64,000 nt of DNA from Molanna angustata (taxonomy: Eukaryota; Arthropoda; Insecta; Trichoptera; Molannidae). The stretch spans positions 9,471,280 to 9,535,279 of the forward strand of contig OY754982.1 of the NCBI GenBank assembly GCA_963576475.1, read 5' to 3'. Below, in pieces: positions 40,309 to 51,660 of this stretch (position 1 is its first letter; every line of letters begins with the position of its first letter). The translations under genes and the position numbers were made by a program. Under the pieces are notes generated by a model, which saw only the letters and a list, made by a program, of their open reading frames with translations, searched no databases and was not told the DNA's origin.

Positions 40309-41208
40309 CAGCGGTACTAATAATATTTTCGTTAAAACTCGTTGTAGACAACTAAACCTCGCACTACGTAAACCACGTATTAGGCACTAATTCGTGGTTT
40401 AGTAGGTTCTGACTTATAATGTAAAAATGTACAAGGACTAAGTAAACCATGGAATACGGAATGAATGTTGCAGCCATTTAACGGGAATTTCGGAATTTTT
40501 CTTTACTTTATGCTATTTTTTGTTCATTCTCTATGACTTTATTAGCCGTCATCTATGACATCTATCGAGAATCGTATTTCTATGTTTGTCATTGTTTGTT
40601 TACTGCATGGTTTTGATGGTTTACTGTTTATGTATCGTCACGTTTTGGTTGGGTTCCCAATAATTTAACTTATTACAACATAACTTATTACATTTATTTT
40701 AAAACAATTGTCAATGGAAAATAAATATCTTTATTTATTAGCCTTCTACCAAATAAATCTACGAGATGTCTATAACTCCTGCCTTTGAAAATCTGTACTT
40801 TCTTCTAAAATTAATGCCTTCGTAATCAACAAACGGATTACAACGCACCTTATAAATTTTGCGTCTTCGAAAAATTGTTTCCACCTGCTCTATTTTTGAA
40901 ACGATCTTTCAAAATCGCCGATTCTATAATCAAACAGATTGTTGTCCATAATTAAAAAAAGTATTTCTTTAAAAATGACAAAATACAATACGCGCGGTCT
41001 ATTTGACTTTTGACAGCTCACGAATTCACTATTGCTATTCCACCACTAAACTAGGGGACCGGGTGGTTTAGCGTTAGCATGGTGATATAAACCATGGAAT
41101 AAAATAGAAGTTTTAAAACTTGGTTATTAGTAAGATTTTTGGCCGTTAGGTTTTAGTCACTCTATTCCATGGTTCAACCTCGCTACTTTTTCGTTATTAG
41201 TACCGCCA
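40309..41208 (-). mobile_element. Harbinger-like element H1, copy 2 (900 bp)
   Basis: The reverse complement of the element at 18135-19053 along its full length. Left end CAGCGGTACTAATAAT and right end TTATTAGTACCGCCA. The 3-bp duplication TTA is perfect (40306-40308 and 41209-41211). The decayed transposase start is present in inverse orientation near 40770-40950. The copies differ by scattered substitutions and small indels. Confidence 0.88.
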
Positions 41209-41898
41209 TTACGGTTTACTTATTAAATTTCGTAAATAGCTTACTAAACGTGCGAATAGATAATCACAGCTAAAATATTTAAGATCGGTATTAAAAAAAT
41301 CTTACTTATAAACGTATGCTAAATGACTAGTTCACTGTATTGTTTACGAACACCCTCATTTATTTTTTTATATGGCCGCATTGGCTCCACAGATATCAAA
41401 AAATAGATAAATGCATGTAAAATTTCTATAAATGACATCAAAAAATGAAAAAAAAAAACACCGCTTTGTGCCGTGTTGAGTCAAGTTAAACACGATTGCG
41501 ATGAAAAATAACAAGGAAAAACGTTTTAAGTATTAAATTTTTCTGTCAATCTCAAATATAATCATATGTGAAAAATCCGCCGTTTGAATTATTTACTATG
41601 TCGCGTTAGTTAAGCGTTAAACAAGTTCTCGACCTTTCCTAACTTGACGTCTATGAAATAAAGGTGTCGTAAAGATAGTCACGGTTTATAAGTTAACTTT
41701 TTCATTAATCACGCTCTATTACCAGGTACTATAGTTTACGTTTATAAGTAACACGGAAACTTTTGCATTCAAAGATAGTTTGTTTGCAGTAAAATGTTTT
41801 TTTTTGTATACCTATATCCGAAACAAATCGAAAAAAATTATCCCTCAGTATAAATGAGGTATTATTTATTTGGTAATATACTATCATAAATTTCTTTA
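41209..41898. other. No recognisable gene
   Basis: AT-rich spacer. Confidence 0.4.
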
Positions 41899-42010
41899 AT
41901 TTTGGCCTTCGTGGCTCAATTGGTTCGGCATCTGATTTTCGGTGGAGGCACAGTTTTTAATTTAGTTTTCAGTCTGGATCTGTGAGAGGATTAATATCTT
42001 AAGTCTCCAT
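41899..42010 (+). mobile_element. SINE family B, copy 5, 5' part, interrupted by a LINE
   Basis: GGCCTTCGTGGCTCAATTGG (box A side), GGTGGAGGCACAGTTTTTAA, AGTCTGGATCTGTGAGAGGA and TTAAGTCTCCA match SINE B. The box B segment is deleted between ATCTGATTT and TCGGTGG. The SINE stops at 42010, where LINE coding sequence starts. Confidence 0.75.
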
Positions 42011-44605
42011 TAAGCCCTGGATCACTGAAGGGCTCACCAAGTCAATACATAAAAGAAATGATCTTCATAACTTATGCAAGAAAAATCCTGATGATATCCT
42101 TTTACAAAATCATTATAAAAGATATCGAAATACTTGTAGAAATATTATAAAGGAAGCAAAAACAAAATATTATACGGCAAAACTAAACGAATCAAATAAT
42201 GATATTAAAAAAACTTGGAAAATAATCAATGAAGTAAACGATAGAACCACAATACCTCAAAAAATTAACGAAATAAATTATAATGGTGAAACGTTGACAA
42301 TAGACGAAAATCCACAAAAAATCGTAAACAGCTTCAACGAATACTTTGCAAAAATCGGTAAACAATATGCCACTGACCTCCTTGAAACTAATAATACTAC
42401 AGAGGAAATTTTGGTCTTAAATGAAAAACAACAGAATTCAAATAAATTCCCACATAAAATGATTACATTTGACCTGACATCTGACGTGGAAATAATATCA
42501 ACTATCAATTCCATAAAACAGTCCACATCTACAGGAATAGACGGCATAGACTCAAAGCTACTAAAAAGTATAAAATTGCAAATAGCTAAACCTCTTAAAC
42601 ACGTTATAAACCTTAGTTTACAAAATGGCATATTTCCAGATTTTCTAAAAAAATCAGTAATAAGTCCTATTCATAAGAAAGATTCAAGAGTCGAAATTTC
42701 TAACTATAGACCAATCTCACTTCTTTCCATATTCTCAAAAATACTAGAAAAAATAGTGAAATTAAGACTCAATAAATTCCTGGAAAAAAGTTCTATTCTT
42801 TCAAATAATCAATATGGCTTTAGACAAGGCCTGTCAACGAATGACGCAATTTCAGAATTAACAACAATAATCGCTGATAAAGTAGACAAAGGTCAAAAAT
42901 GTCTTGCCATTTTCTTGGACCTTGCAAAGGCGTTTGATACAGTCTCACATCCTCTGCTTATATCTAAACTTCACAATATTGGTATCAATGCCACAGTACT
43001 AAACTGGTTCAAAACATATCTTAGCAACCGTAAGCAAATTGTCACTATTGGAAATTATCGTAGTGAAGAGCAATATATTTCCTATGGAGTCCCGCAGGGT
43101 AGTGTACTTGGACCAGTTTTGTTTCTCATATATATTGATAATTTGTGCCGTCTTCCTGTAGATGGAAAAATAATAAGTTTTGCTGATGACACTGTACTAA
43201 TAGTAAGTGAAAAAACTTGGAAACAGAGCTACAAAATAGCTGGTATGGCAATTAACAAAATAAAAAACTGTCTGGATAACAGCCTTCTTACATTAAACAA
43301 TAGTAAAACTAAATACCTTACATTTAGCGCCACACAAGCAGGGCAACCTTTACTAAATTCGATGTTTTCTATAAAAATACATTGTAGTGTACCTAGAGAC
43401 TCTTGTGACTGTATCCCTTTGGAGAGAGTCACTGCTATAAATTATTTAGGTCTGACCATAGATAATAATCTAAGATGGCAAGATCACATAGAGACACTAA
43501 CAAATAGAATTCTAAAACTTGGTTATATTTATAGAAACCTTCGAAAAATTCTAAAACAAAAAACATTAAAAACTGTCTATTTCGCATTGACTCATTCATT
43601 GATCTCATATGGAATTGTTGGTTGGGGTGGATGTGCCAAAACTATCTTGGAAAAACTTTGTCTAGCTCAAAGATGCATTGTGAAGATAATTATCCAAAAA
43701 CCGTTTGATTACCCTACGGAAAACCTCTATAACGATTTTAAAGTATTTGACCCGAGACAAATATATATCCAGCACATACTAACTTATTTTCATAAAAATA
43801 TAATACATCACCAGAAAACACAACAATCCAGAACCACACGAACAAGCATTACTTTAAATTACATAATCCCTCATATGAAAACAACTTTCGGACAAAGAAA
43901 TGCATCATTTATCGCTCCACGAATTTATAATACTTTACCTATGTCTCTCAAGGTAATAACTTCACATACATTATTTAAAACAAGAATAAAAAAATATATA
44001 GGGAATTACGGAAGGACAGAAATTGCCCAAATATTAAACATCCAACCATAATTCTGAGAAATAATATTAAATAATATAACTACACGCTACACAAGCTGGT
44101 TCGAGGATTGTCTTTACATTGCATCTTATTTTAAGACAAATAAACTCTAAAACATTTCTCTTTTTTTATTAGATTTATTTCAAAGAAGAAATCTTGATTT
44201 TGTTTTTTATTTGATTTGTGACTCAAGTCAAATAATATTGTTACTGAGTATATACGTTGAGAAGACCACAGAGCAAATTTTAATGTCAAACTGCTACATA
44301 ACATAAATGACAACAACGGGTGGGCATATTATGGTAGAAATAATATTGGAATAATAACATATCAAAATTTACTGTATCAGTTTATACTTTTGTGTTTGAG
44401 ATATTGGTAACTATGTAATGTTGTAATTTACTGTGTTGTGATGTCTGATGTCCGCTCTATGTAACTATGTATAACCAAAATGTCAAATATTTGGCTTGGT
44501 AAAATTGTAAACTGCTAGCCCTAGAACAGGGTTACCTAGTTGGGCAGCAGTAATCTTCATAATAGTCTTTGTGATAAAGGTGTGAAAAATAAATAAATAA
44601 ATAAA
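42011..44605 (+). mobile_element. 5'-truncated Jockey-type LINE inserted in SINE B
   Basis: Coding sequence begins at the boundary with KPWITEGL, a conserved linker between endonuclease and RT, so the endonuclease is gone. RT runs to 44051, followed by a 3' UTR of about 540 bp and an AAATAAATAAATAAATG tail at 44590-44606. ATGTGGCAACTTATT at 44605-44619 resumes SINE B wording, which places the insertion inside a SINE. No clear target duplication is visible. Confidence 0.85.
42012..44051 (+). CDS. LINE reverse transcriptase (partial, 5' truncated, otherwise intact)
   Basis: An open frame of 679 codons; its first ATG is at 42294 (residue 1 below), but homology clearly starts at 42012. RT motifs in order: SNYRPISLLSIFSKILEKIV near 140, NQYGFRQGLSTNDA, the motif A aspartate D209 in FLDLAKAFDTV, YGVPQGSVLGPVLFLIYID near 264-283, the catalytic FADD at 296-299, and INYLGLTIDNNLRW (about 380-394). 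A LINE-typical C terminus follows (RNASFIAPRIYNTLP). It would copy LINE RNA at a nicked target, but without the endonuclease it could not nick for itself. No frameshift or stop was found, so the copy is young. No native start codon remains. Confidence 0.9.
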   Translation, partial: KPWITEGLTKSIHKRNDLHNLCKKNPDDILLQNHYKRYRNTCRNIIKEAKTKYYTAKLNESNNDIKKTWKIINEVNDRTTIPQKINEINYNGETLTIDENPQKIVNSFNEYFAKIGKQYATDLLETNNTTEEILVLNEKQQNSNKFPHKMITFDLTSDVEIISTINSIKQSTSTGIDGIDSKLLKSIKLQIAKPLKHVINLSLQNGIFPDFLKKSVISPIHKKDSRVEISNYRPISLLSIFSKILEKIVKLRLNKFLEKSSILSNNQYGFRQGLSTNDAISELTTIIADKVDKGQKCLAIFLDLAKAFDTVSHPLLISKLHNIGINATVLNWFKTYLSNRKQIVTIGNYRSEEQYISYGVPQGSVLGPVLFLIYIDNLCRLPVDGKIISFADDTVLIVSEKTWKQSYKIAGMAINKIKNCLDNSLLTLNNSKTKYLTFSATQAGQPLLNSMFSIKIHCSVPRDSCDCIPLERVTAINYLGLTIDNNLRWQDHIETLTNRILKLGYIYRNLRKILKQKTLKTVYFALTHSLISYGIVGWGGCAKTILEKLCLAQRCIVKIIIQKPFDYPTENLYNDFKVFDPRQIYIQHILTYFHKNIIHHQKTQQSRTTRTSITLNYIIPHMKTTFGQRNASFIAPRIYNTLPMSLKVITSHTLFKTRIKKYIGNYGRTEIAQILNIQP

Positions 44606-44622
44606 TGTGGCAACTTATTGAC
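44606..44622 (+). mobile_element. SINE family B, copy 5, residual 3' part
   Basis: TGTGGCAACTTATTGAC matches the SINE B segment GTGGCAACTTATT that normally follows AAGTCTCCAGAA. Similarity fades afterwards, so only a stub is certain. Confidence 0.55.
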
Positions 44623-45129
44623 ATACGCGTAGATACACGTCAAAAGACAACATAATTAAATAAAAAAAACTACATTCAAATTTTGATCATTGACTTTCAT
44701 CTCATTTGTGTGGGGACAAATCAAATTCAACGAATTATTGATCAAAGTTTGAAAAACTGATACAAATGGGTCCTTAGCAGCATAACAACGTTATAATTGA
44801 ACTAAACTTTAGGTCAATGTGTACCTATTTCATGGGTTGGTAAATTGTTGGTCAAATCCCTCGGTAGACTAAGTCTTACTGCCCATAAGCTTGTGTGTTA
44901 AAACGTCTAAAACCATTAATGTTTTGTTTAGGATATAGTGCCACCATTCTATGGGCATTCGGTTATGTTGAGAACTTTATGTACCTACTAAAATTACATG
45001 ACTTTGGTTAGGATAGATTATCTCATCTTTAGAACTTAAAAAACAGTAACATCTAAAGCTTATATACGTACATACTTCGATATAAATACATATTTACAGA
45101 TAACTTGAATACAATTCTACAATTTGTAT
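44623..45129. other. No recognisable gene
   Basis: AT-rich flank of the LINE/SINE nest. Confidence 0.4.
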
Positions 45130-45330
45130 AATGTTTATCATCTTTTTCGTCTTCCAACTTTTTTTCCAACACTGCTGGAGATGAACGTCTTCCAACTGCT
45201 TTCAATCGTTTATTGTCCTCTCCGCATCCAGGTTCTTCCAGCTAACTGTAATATGTCGTAATTGTGAATTGGCGTCTATTGGAGAATACTTGGTGCCCAT
45301 CACGCTGTCTTCCTAACAAGTATATACTGT
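45130..45330 (-). mobile_element. RTE-like LINE 3' end remnant
   Basis: CCAACACTGCTGGAGATGAA, CGTCTTCCAACTGC and ATCCAGGTTCTTCC resemble the reverse complement of the usual insect LINE ending. Worn. Confidence 0.5.
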
Positions 45331-45507
45331 GTTGGATTGATGTATGAACTCGTTCAAAATTCAGTGTCCAGTTATGGAATCGTGATCTCGATGCTAAAAA
45401 TATAAACAGAATATAATAACTGTTCCTGATTTCTGGTTTTAAATACTATATTGAAATATATTTGTTCTGGTTTATTTTCTTCATACGCTGTTTTATTCTT
45501 CTTCTTC

Positions 45508-45690
45508 TTCTTGGTGGTGGTAGAGCGGATAGCGCGCTGGGTTAAAAATTCACTGGTGGTGAGTTTGAATCCTGCCACGACCGATTTCGTTCGCATATAG
45601 CACAAGCATTTTAGGCTTAATTTAGGGAAATTATGAGGATGTTTATGTAATCGTTTCAAGGACATATTCATTATTTTTATTAAAAAAAAT
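45508..45690 (+). mobile_element. SINE family A, plus-strand copy
   Basis: GGTGGTAGAGCGGATAGCGC (box A), GCTGGGTTAAAAATTCACTG, GTGAGTTTGAATCCTGCC (box B with one change), then ACGACCGATTTCGTTCGCAT, CACAAGCATTTTAGGCTT, AAGGACATATTCATTATT and an A-run. Full length but more diverged than the 25190 copy. Confidence 0.82.
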
Positions 45691-46100
45691 ATCTATACCA
45701 TACCTTTTTTGGTTTACCTAAACCACCCCAATATGCTGAGCCTATTCCGAGGAGGCAGAAAATAACTTGCATCACAGATGAACTTGTTTATTTTTTTTCT
45801 TAAATATTAAAACTATTATAAATAAAAATTTAAGCTATTGTTTCTTTATGTTTCCGCAGTATATTATGGCCTTGTTTTAAATCCATGTTTCTATTGTTTT
45901 TTTGTTTAGTTACAAATGTTTCATCAACTCTATGTCCATTATATATTTTTTTTATCGTATTAAATTTTTTTGAGCTAAATAGTAGTAATGTCTTTGTCCG
46001 AATGTCGTGTTTATCTTTGATGTCATGACTCATGAGTCGATGTAGCTGTGTGTCGTCTCGTATTTTTTTTTTGCGCTAAAATGGCACATTATAATTCAGT
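45691..46100. other. No recognisable gene
   Basis: AT-rich spacer. Confidence 0.4.
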
Positions 46101-46293
46101 GGGGCAAGTCTGGTCCAACCGGCGAAATCTAAACCCTCGTGATAACCCATATCATGGATATAATTATCATATAGATTTCTATGAAATCTAAATATATAAT
46201 AAATAGACCTCCATATAATGATTATATCCATGATATGGGTATTCGTGAGGGTTTTGATTTCGCCTGTTGGACCAAACTTGTCCCCCCCCCCCC
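46101..46293. mobile_element. Palindromic MITE (about 190 bp)
   Basis: The left arm GGGGCAAGTCTGGTCCAACC ... CCCATATCATGGATATAATT is mirrored by the right arm ending GGTTTTGATTTCGCCTGTTG and GACCAAACTTGTCCCC. The arms match for about 75 bp around a loop of about 45 bp. The right end merges into a C run (about 13 C), so the exact end and duplication are uncertain. Confidence 0.75.
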
Positions 46294-47084
46294 AGTTTAT
46301 TGTCGGTCTTGATATGGCAAATATGTATTTGAGAAAACGCTGGGTTAATAGATCAACAGTCTTATGATACTTATAATAATTAAAACAAAGAAAAAAGTGC
46401 GCATAAACTATGCACAGTATAATAATAAAAAAAAAACACATAAAAGCTACAGTGGGGATACTTTAAATTTTCAAAGATTACACTTCTTTTATAAATCTTT
46501 CGACTCAAGTTCCAACAACGTTCCAGAGAGATAACAAACGTCTCTTTGTTCCTCAAGACACGTCTTTAACTCATCTTTCATTTTTTTTTTAAATATATTT
46601 ATTTCTTTATCTTTGCACCTATTATACTTTTATGATAACTACCGAGTTGGACTTTTTATTTCCTTTCCATTCTTCCTTCACGTAATTTCAGTTTATTATT
46701 TTTATGTTTTATTACCGCCATAACAAGGTTCATACTACCACTAAAGGTGACCTTTATTCTTGCTATGAACTCCGAGTAAACTTTTTCACATTCGGAGTTT
46801 TACTGTGCCAAACACAACTTTATAACTGTTGTATACGGAGTTCAAGCCTTTTTTTTATCAGGAACGAACAATAAAATATTTACAGTCATATTTTTATTAG
46901 CTGGCTTCACCTGCTAGGAGAAGATTTGTTCAACCTTCAAGGCTTGGTTAATCAGACCCAGATTCGAATCACGACGAGTAAGATTTTCATTTTTTGTCGG
47001 TCGGTATAAACGATTAACATTATATCTCCAATGATGTCGGCTTGTTATTGATATTATACTATTGATATTTCTGGAGTCGTCAGA
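46294..47084. other. No recognisable gene; possible tRNA-like scrap
   Basis: AGACCCAGATTCGAATCACG at 46957-46976 has a box B-like core, but no tRNA fold could be drawn around it. The rest is unassigned. Confidence 0.35.
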
Positions 47085-47320
47085 AAGGGCAAGGCAAGAT
47101 TACTGGATTGCACAGTACATACAGTGGAGATCGCAATAAGGTGTCGGCGGAGTCTTTGGGGCAGGTACACCATCTTCCCTACTGCACATGGTAGACACTG
47201 AATAGACTTCGTGTAAGTGTCTATTAAGGGTAAAAAAAACTAATACACGTGGGATGTAGGGCGAGAAAAGATGTGAATTGCGATTGCGGGGAGGTCCAAG
47301 ATGATAAGCATCACCTTCTT
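47085..47320 (+). mobile_element. RTE-like LINE 3' fragment
   Basis: GTGGAGATCGCAATAAGGTG and TGCGGGGAGGTCCAAGATGA share wording with the tandem tail at 17848-18134. Confidence 0.5.
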
Positions 47321-47338
47321 AAATAAATAGATACCTAA

Positions 47339-47339
47339 G

Positions 47340-47410
<71 letters not shown>

Positions 47411-47415
47411 ATGAA

Positions 47416-47450
<35 letters not shown>

Positions 47451-47557
47451 CTAGATAAATAAATAAATGAATAAATGAATAAATAAATAAATAAATAAAA
47501 AATAAATAAATGAATAAATAAATAAATAATAAATAAATAAATAAATAAATAAATAAG

Positions 47558-47616
<59 letters not shown>

Positions 47617-47693
47617 AATAACAAATAAATAAACAAATAAATAAACAAATAAATATATGAATAAATAAATAAAAAAATAAATAAACAAATCAA
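47339..47693. repeat. (AAAT)n tract, about 355 bp, continuing imperfectly to 48020
   Basis: Near-pure TAAATAAATAAATAAA with occasional GAAT, CAAA and TAGA variants. The long minus-strand frames over it (LFIYLFIY repeats) are repeat translations and not genes. From 47694 to 48020 the tract decays into AT-rich sequence with further short AAAT runs. It probably grew from a LINE tail. Confidence 0.92.
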
Positions 47694-48020
47694 TTAATTG
47701 TTATTAATATCATTGGTAAATCGACCAGCGCCGTAAAAAAAAAAAAAAAATAATTTAATTAATAAATCAATATACAAATAAATAAATAAATTAAAATATA
47801 AAATAAATAAATAATAATCTTTTTTAATTTTGTAAGCTTTTTGATGAGGTACTGCAGGGAAAAATATGTAAGAATATTATTACTAGTGAATTTATATATT
47901 GATTTGTATTATAAAATGTATTAAAAAATAAAATAAATAAATAATAAATATGTATATAAATAAATAACTTAATTAATATATAAATAAGAAGGTACATACA
48001 TGCATAAATATGTATATAAA

Positions 48021-48479
48021 TATTTTCAAATTCTAACAGTCTACACACACAAACATGTCCGATTAGGTATGGGAGGGATAGGAGATTAGAAGGATAGGAG
48101 GTGGAAAATTAAGATCGTATCATCTTCAGAACTTCGCGACGAAACTTATCGTATTTTGCATCGAAGATGTCCACCTCGGCTGAGAATAACTTGTTATGAG
48201 AATCACATATGCGTGGAATTGTAGCATTCTTCCTGAAATTAGTTCAACATTATTGGTAAAGAGTAGGTACATACCTACAATATTATAGATTCGTTGATTA
48301 TTTCAATCACAAATTTCCTTTGACTTTTATTATCAGGAATCACTAAAATATTATAGAATCGATTTTCTCGAATTCAGAAGAGTCATACATGACAAATCGC
48401 TGCTGCATAAAATTCTGAACGGTGCCATCGACTCGCCTTAGTTCGTCAACCTAGTATAGGTATCCATGTATTCATACTG
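48021..48479. other. No recognisable gene
   Basis: TCGTATCATCTTCAGAACTT through AGAATAACTTGTTATGAG (48115-48205) might be a LINE 3' UTR or a host remnant. Not assigned. Confidence 0.35.
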
Positions 48480-48890
48480 TATCTCTATCTTCTCCGTTTT
48501 TATTCCACATGGTGTTGGGGTCAGCTCTCCTTCTGCGTTTCTACTCTGAGTCCTCAGAGACATTACAAGCCCACATTTCCTCCGCCACCAAGGTCTTCCA
48601 TCGTCTTTTAGGACACCCTTTTGGTCTTTCGCCGGAAACTCGAAGCTAGTCCAGTGCAGTGTTACAAACGTTTTTAGGCGGTTTTCTTCGAAAATGTCCG
48701 AACCAACTCAGCATACTTTCCATCAGATTATCGGAAACATCGCGTACGCCCATACAATCCTCTCTAATATTCATTATGGATTTTATCTTTCCTTGTGACG
48801 CCGCACATCCACCATAGCATATTCATCTCGGCTGTTTGCACTGACTGAACTTGGCTTCGTGTGACGGCCCAGGTCTCGCTACCATATATA
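48480..48890 (-). mobile_element. RTE-like LINE remnant
   Basis: Plus-strand landmarks CAAGGTCTTCCATCGTCTTT, CCACCATAGCATATTCATCT and CGGCCCAGGTCTCGCTACCA are the reverse complement of a recurrent insect LINE C-terminal region. Translation is broken in every frame. Confidence 0.55.
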
Positions 48891-49586
48891 TATCAATATG
48901 TATAAAACTGTACCTAATAAATGTTATTTTAAAATTAAAAAATAGACAAAATATGTAGGTAAGTATACAAGTATCTAATATTAGTTAATATTGAGTGATC
49001 GAAGAAGTGGTCAAAGTAAAAACATTAAGTTCAAGTGCAGTTTCTTTTGAAATTGAATTTCCTTCTGGAAGTTAGTGGGAGAGAGCTCCCCATGTGTCGA
49101 GTGAAATTGTCAATAATATTTATTGCTCGAGTTAGTCACCTATTTTCTTTCCGTCTTTAACTTTTAAACAGATGATAAATTCGCGATTAAATTTCCCGCT
49201 CTACAATTGAAGGTAGTCCCGGGTAGGTATGATTTTCGCGAAATGAGAGGGGATTAAATTTTAAAATAATTTGAGCGGAAAATCGAAATTGCGACGGGGC
49301 ATCGTAATATCTGTGATTTAAGCCACGGCACAATAAAGTTCAATTTACTATAAGATATTGGGAAATTTGCGAGCGTAGTTTGCCAACTTCGCTCAGGTCA
49401 ACGGGAAATTTATAATATTCGACGATGAGATATTATTTTGAATTACTGGTAACACTGAAAAAAAGTTCATTAGAAAATTTACCCACAGTATTTTTTTTAT
49501 TCCAGAGAGCTCGGTGACTTCTGGTGACCTATTATTTTACATGAATCGTCAGTCCACGAGTGAGAATCTTGATTTGTACTTGACGA
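48891..49586. other. No recognisable gene
   Basis: AT-rich spacer. Confidence 0.4.
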
Positions 49587-49720
49587 TTGTTCTTTTTGTA
49601 CCATAGTGCTTCTTTTACCATTCATGCTGTCCGGTTATGGAACAATTTACCATCGGACATTAGAACTGCCCCATCACTTCTAGTCTCACCTAAAACGCTT
49701 GCTCTTCCTCTCTATTCCCT
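49587..49720 (+). mobile_element. Jockey-type LINE C-terminal scrap
   Basis: FTIHAVRLWNNLPSDIR matches the xxAxRLWNxLPxxIR motif near LINE polymerase C termini. About 40 residues are readable. Confidence 0.6.
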
Positions 49721-49854
49721 AACCAACGTACATCCCATCCCACACACCATCCCTTTTGATCTCTCCTTTTTCTTTCGTTACGTTGTTTTTGGTTAAATTC
49801 TGTTATATTTTTATAAGTGTTTTTATATTATGCAATTCTGTTGTGTCGTATATA

Positions 49855-50370
49855 ATCATCTGTCCGCTACGGACCCTGGCATCCTCCAGAATTCGTCGCC
49901 ATCCCTCCCTATCGACCGCCAGTCTTTTCCAATGTATTAGTTCCATTTCTGTTATATCGCACAGTACGTCGTCCAGCCATCTTAACCTATATCTGCCTCT
50001 ACTTCTTCTCTACAGGTGTCTAATACCCTTTTGGAAATACGGTCATCATCCATCTGACAAACATGTCTATGTCAACGTAGGCGCTGAATTTTAATAAATT
50101 TGACTATATTTGTTTCGTTATACATTGTCTTTAGCTCATGATTATACTGGCCCGTCTCCAGGCCCCTCCAGCGTCAGTTGGGCCAAATATTTTCCTCAAT
50201 ATCTTCCTTTCAAACACCAATTATATATTTTCATTCTTTAGTCAGTGCCCTACATTCCGCTTCGTATTTTAGGACTGGTCGGAGAAGAGTTTTGTATATT
50301 AGAACCTTAGTATTTCGCGAGATTAGTCTTGACTTGAGATGTTTGAGTATATCGTATACCTATTATGCCA
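49855..50370 (-). mobile_element. RTE-like LINE, RT C-terminal remnant
   Basis: The minus-strand translation, with stops, reads SRLISRNTKVLIYKTLLRPV, then KYEAECRALTKE, MYNETNIVKFIKIQRLR, HRHVCQMDDDRISKRVLDT and ending W..MPGSVADR. This matches the RTE pattern 'TKxxIYKTLIRPVxxYGAE ... IQRLRWxGHVxRMDDxRxxKRV'. At least four stops or shifts, so it is dead. Confidence 0.75.
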
Positions 50371-50679
50371 AAACGTAATTGTTCATGTAACTTTTTCTCA
50401 GATGGTTGACTGGAAGAAACTGCTGCCAGGAAATAAGTCCGATATTTGTACAATGTGATATTATATGTTTGTACAAAAAATTTTAAATAAATAGTGCCGT
50501 TATCGCTAATCTGGAGTAGCGATACAATTATAAAATTTCAAAAAATGTCTTATAGTTGACTACTTAAGATACGTTTCGCTAGTCTGAAACTGTTTCGATG
50601 TGGTAGATATCAAATCGCCTATAATTCTTCAGAAGATCAAAGAATCATACCTACAGATCCAATTTTTACAAATGTTTTA

Positions 50680-50745
50680 AGGTGTGATTCGAACTCACGT
50701 ATACTGGATTAATAATCCAGTGTGATGTCCGATATGCCACCATAT
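50680..50745 (-). pseudogene. tRNA-like sequence, probably a SINE head
   Basis: The minus strand reads TGGTGGCATATCGGACATCA, CACTGGATTATTAATCCAGT and GAGTTCGAATCACACCTT. The anticodon arm is perfect, with loop TTATTAA (anticodon position ATT, asparagine), and box B is nearly intact. The D arm and T stem are imperfect, so I do not call a functional tRNA. Confidence 0.55.
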
Positions 50746-51369
50746 ACATTTAATATTTGTAGAATTATCAATCTGTTCTACTTCTTCAATACAAATGCTC
50801 TGTCAGTCGCTAAAATCAAAAGTTCAAAGTATTTTTATTATTATTTAAATCATATGAAGTTTCCTACTTTTTACGACTTAGTGGTGTTTTAGTGTTAAAA
50901 CTCTAAATAAGATGTTAAACACCTTTACTGGTCACAACATAGCATTAATCCACACACGGGTTATGTGAAACTAATAATTATCAACATGGTATACTGTAAC
51001 ATTAAATATATTTAATGCATGCATCAAATGGCTTTATTACGACAAATATACTATAGTAACAAACGTCTCGCCATTATACACCGTGTTGGGAAAATTTGTT
51101 ACAACTCTCTTTTGGTCGCGATAAAAATACTCCTAGCACGGAACGGCTCACTAACCGCTTCAGCGGCACTTTTTACCGAAGGAAATATTGTTAGGCACAT
51201 CAAAGTAATTATAAAAGAGAAATGGCAGTAAACGTCGATTGTCTGCTATGAACCCTGAGTAGTGGTATCTTTGGCAGATAAATGGTAACAAAGGGACAGA
51301 ATTAGAGATCACACAATACAAAGGATTTAAAGGATTGTTTTAAAGGATTGCTTGTCAAAGTTTGAAGTC
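50746..51369. other. No recognisable gene
   Basis: A mixed-composition patch at 51080-51290 is not open on either strand for a useful length. Confidence 0.4.
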
Positions 51370-51660
51370 AATGTTCAAGATGTGTTCTGTCTCTGGGTCA
51401 CTTATCAAGCTGATCTCCAGGGGACGCCCTGAGGCCACACTAGGACACAATATGCTCTATTTATTGTATGTCTCTCAGTTCCGCAGTCACATCTGGATGA
51501 GTCCAACCAGCCATATTTGTGGAAAGTGTGGGCACATCTGCCAAATATCGTTCGAATTCTGTTTGGTGCTGTCCAAAATTTGCGTAGCTGATCGAATCCT
51601 GGCGGTTTTGTTGATATACAGGGCAGGCCATGGTTTACTGGGTCGGAAACTTCCTCTAAT
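51370..51660 (-). mobile_element. I/Jockey-type LINE C-terminal zinc-knuckle remnant
   Basis: The minus-strand translation includes HPDVTAELRD in one frame and RCDCGTERHTINRAYCVLV in another, matching the WTHPDCDCG...QTINHI...CP knuckle found at the end of many insect LINEs. Broken by frame changes. Confidence 0.6.

Noticed and set aside
47335..47693. Long minus-strand frames made of LFIYLFIY repeats
   Set aside because: Translation of a (AAAT)n microsatellite; no gene.
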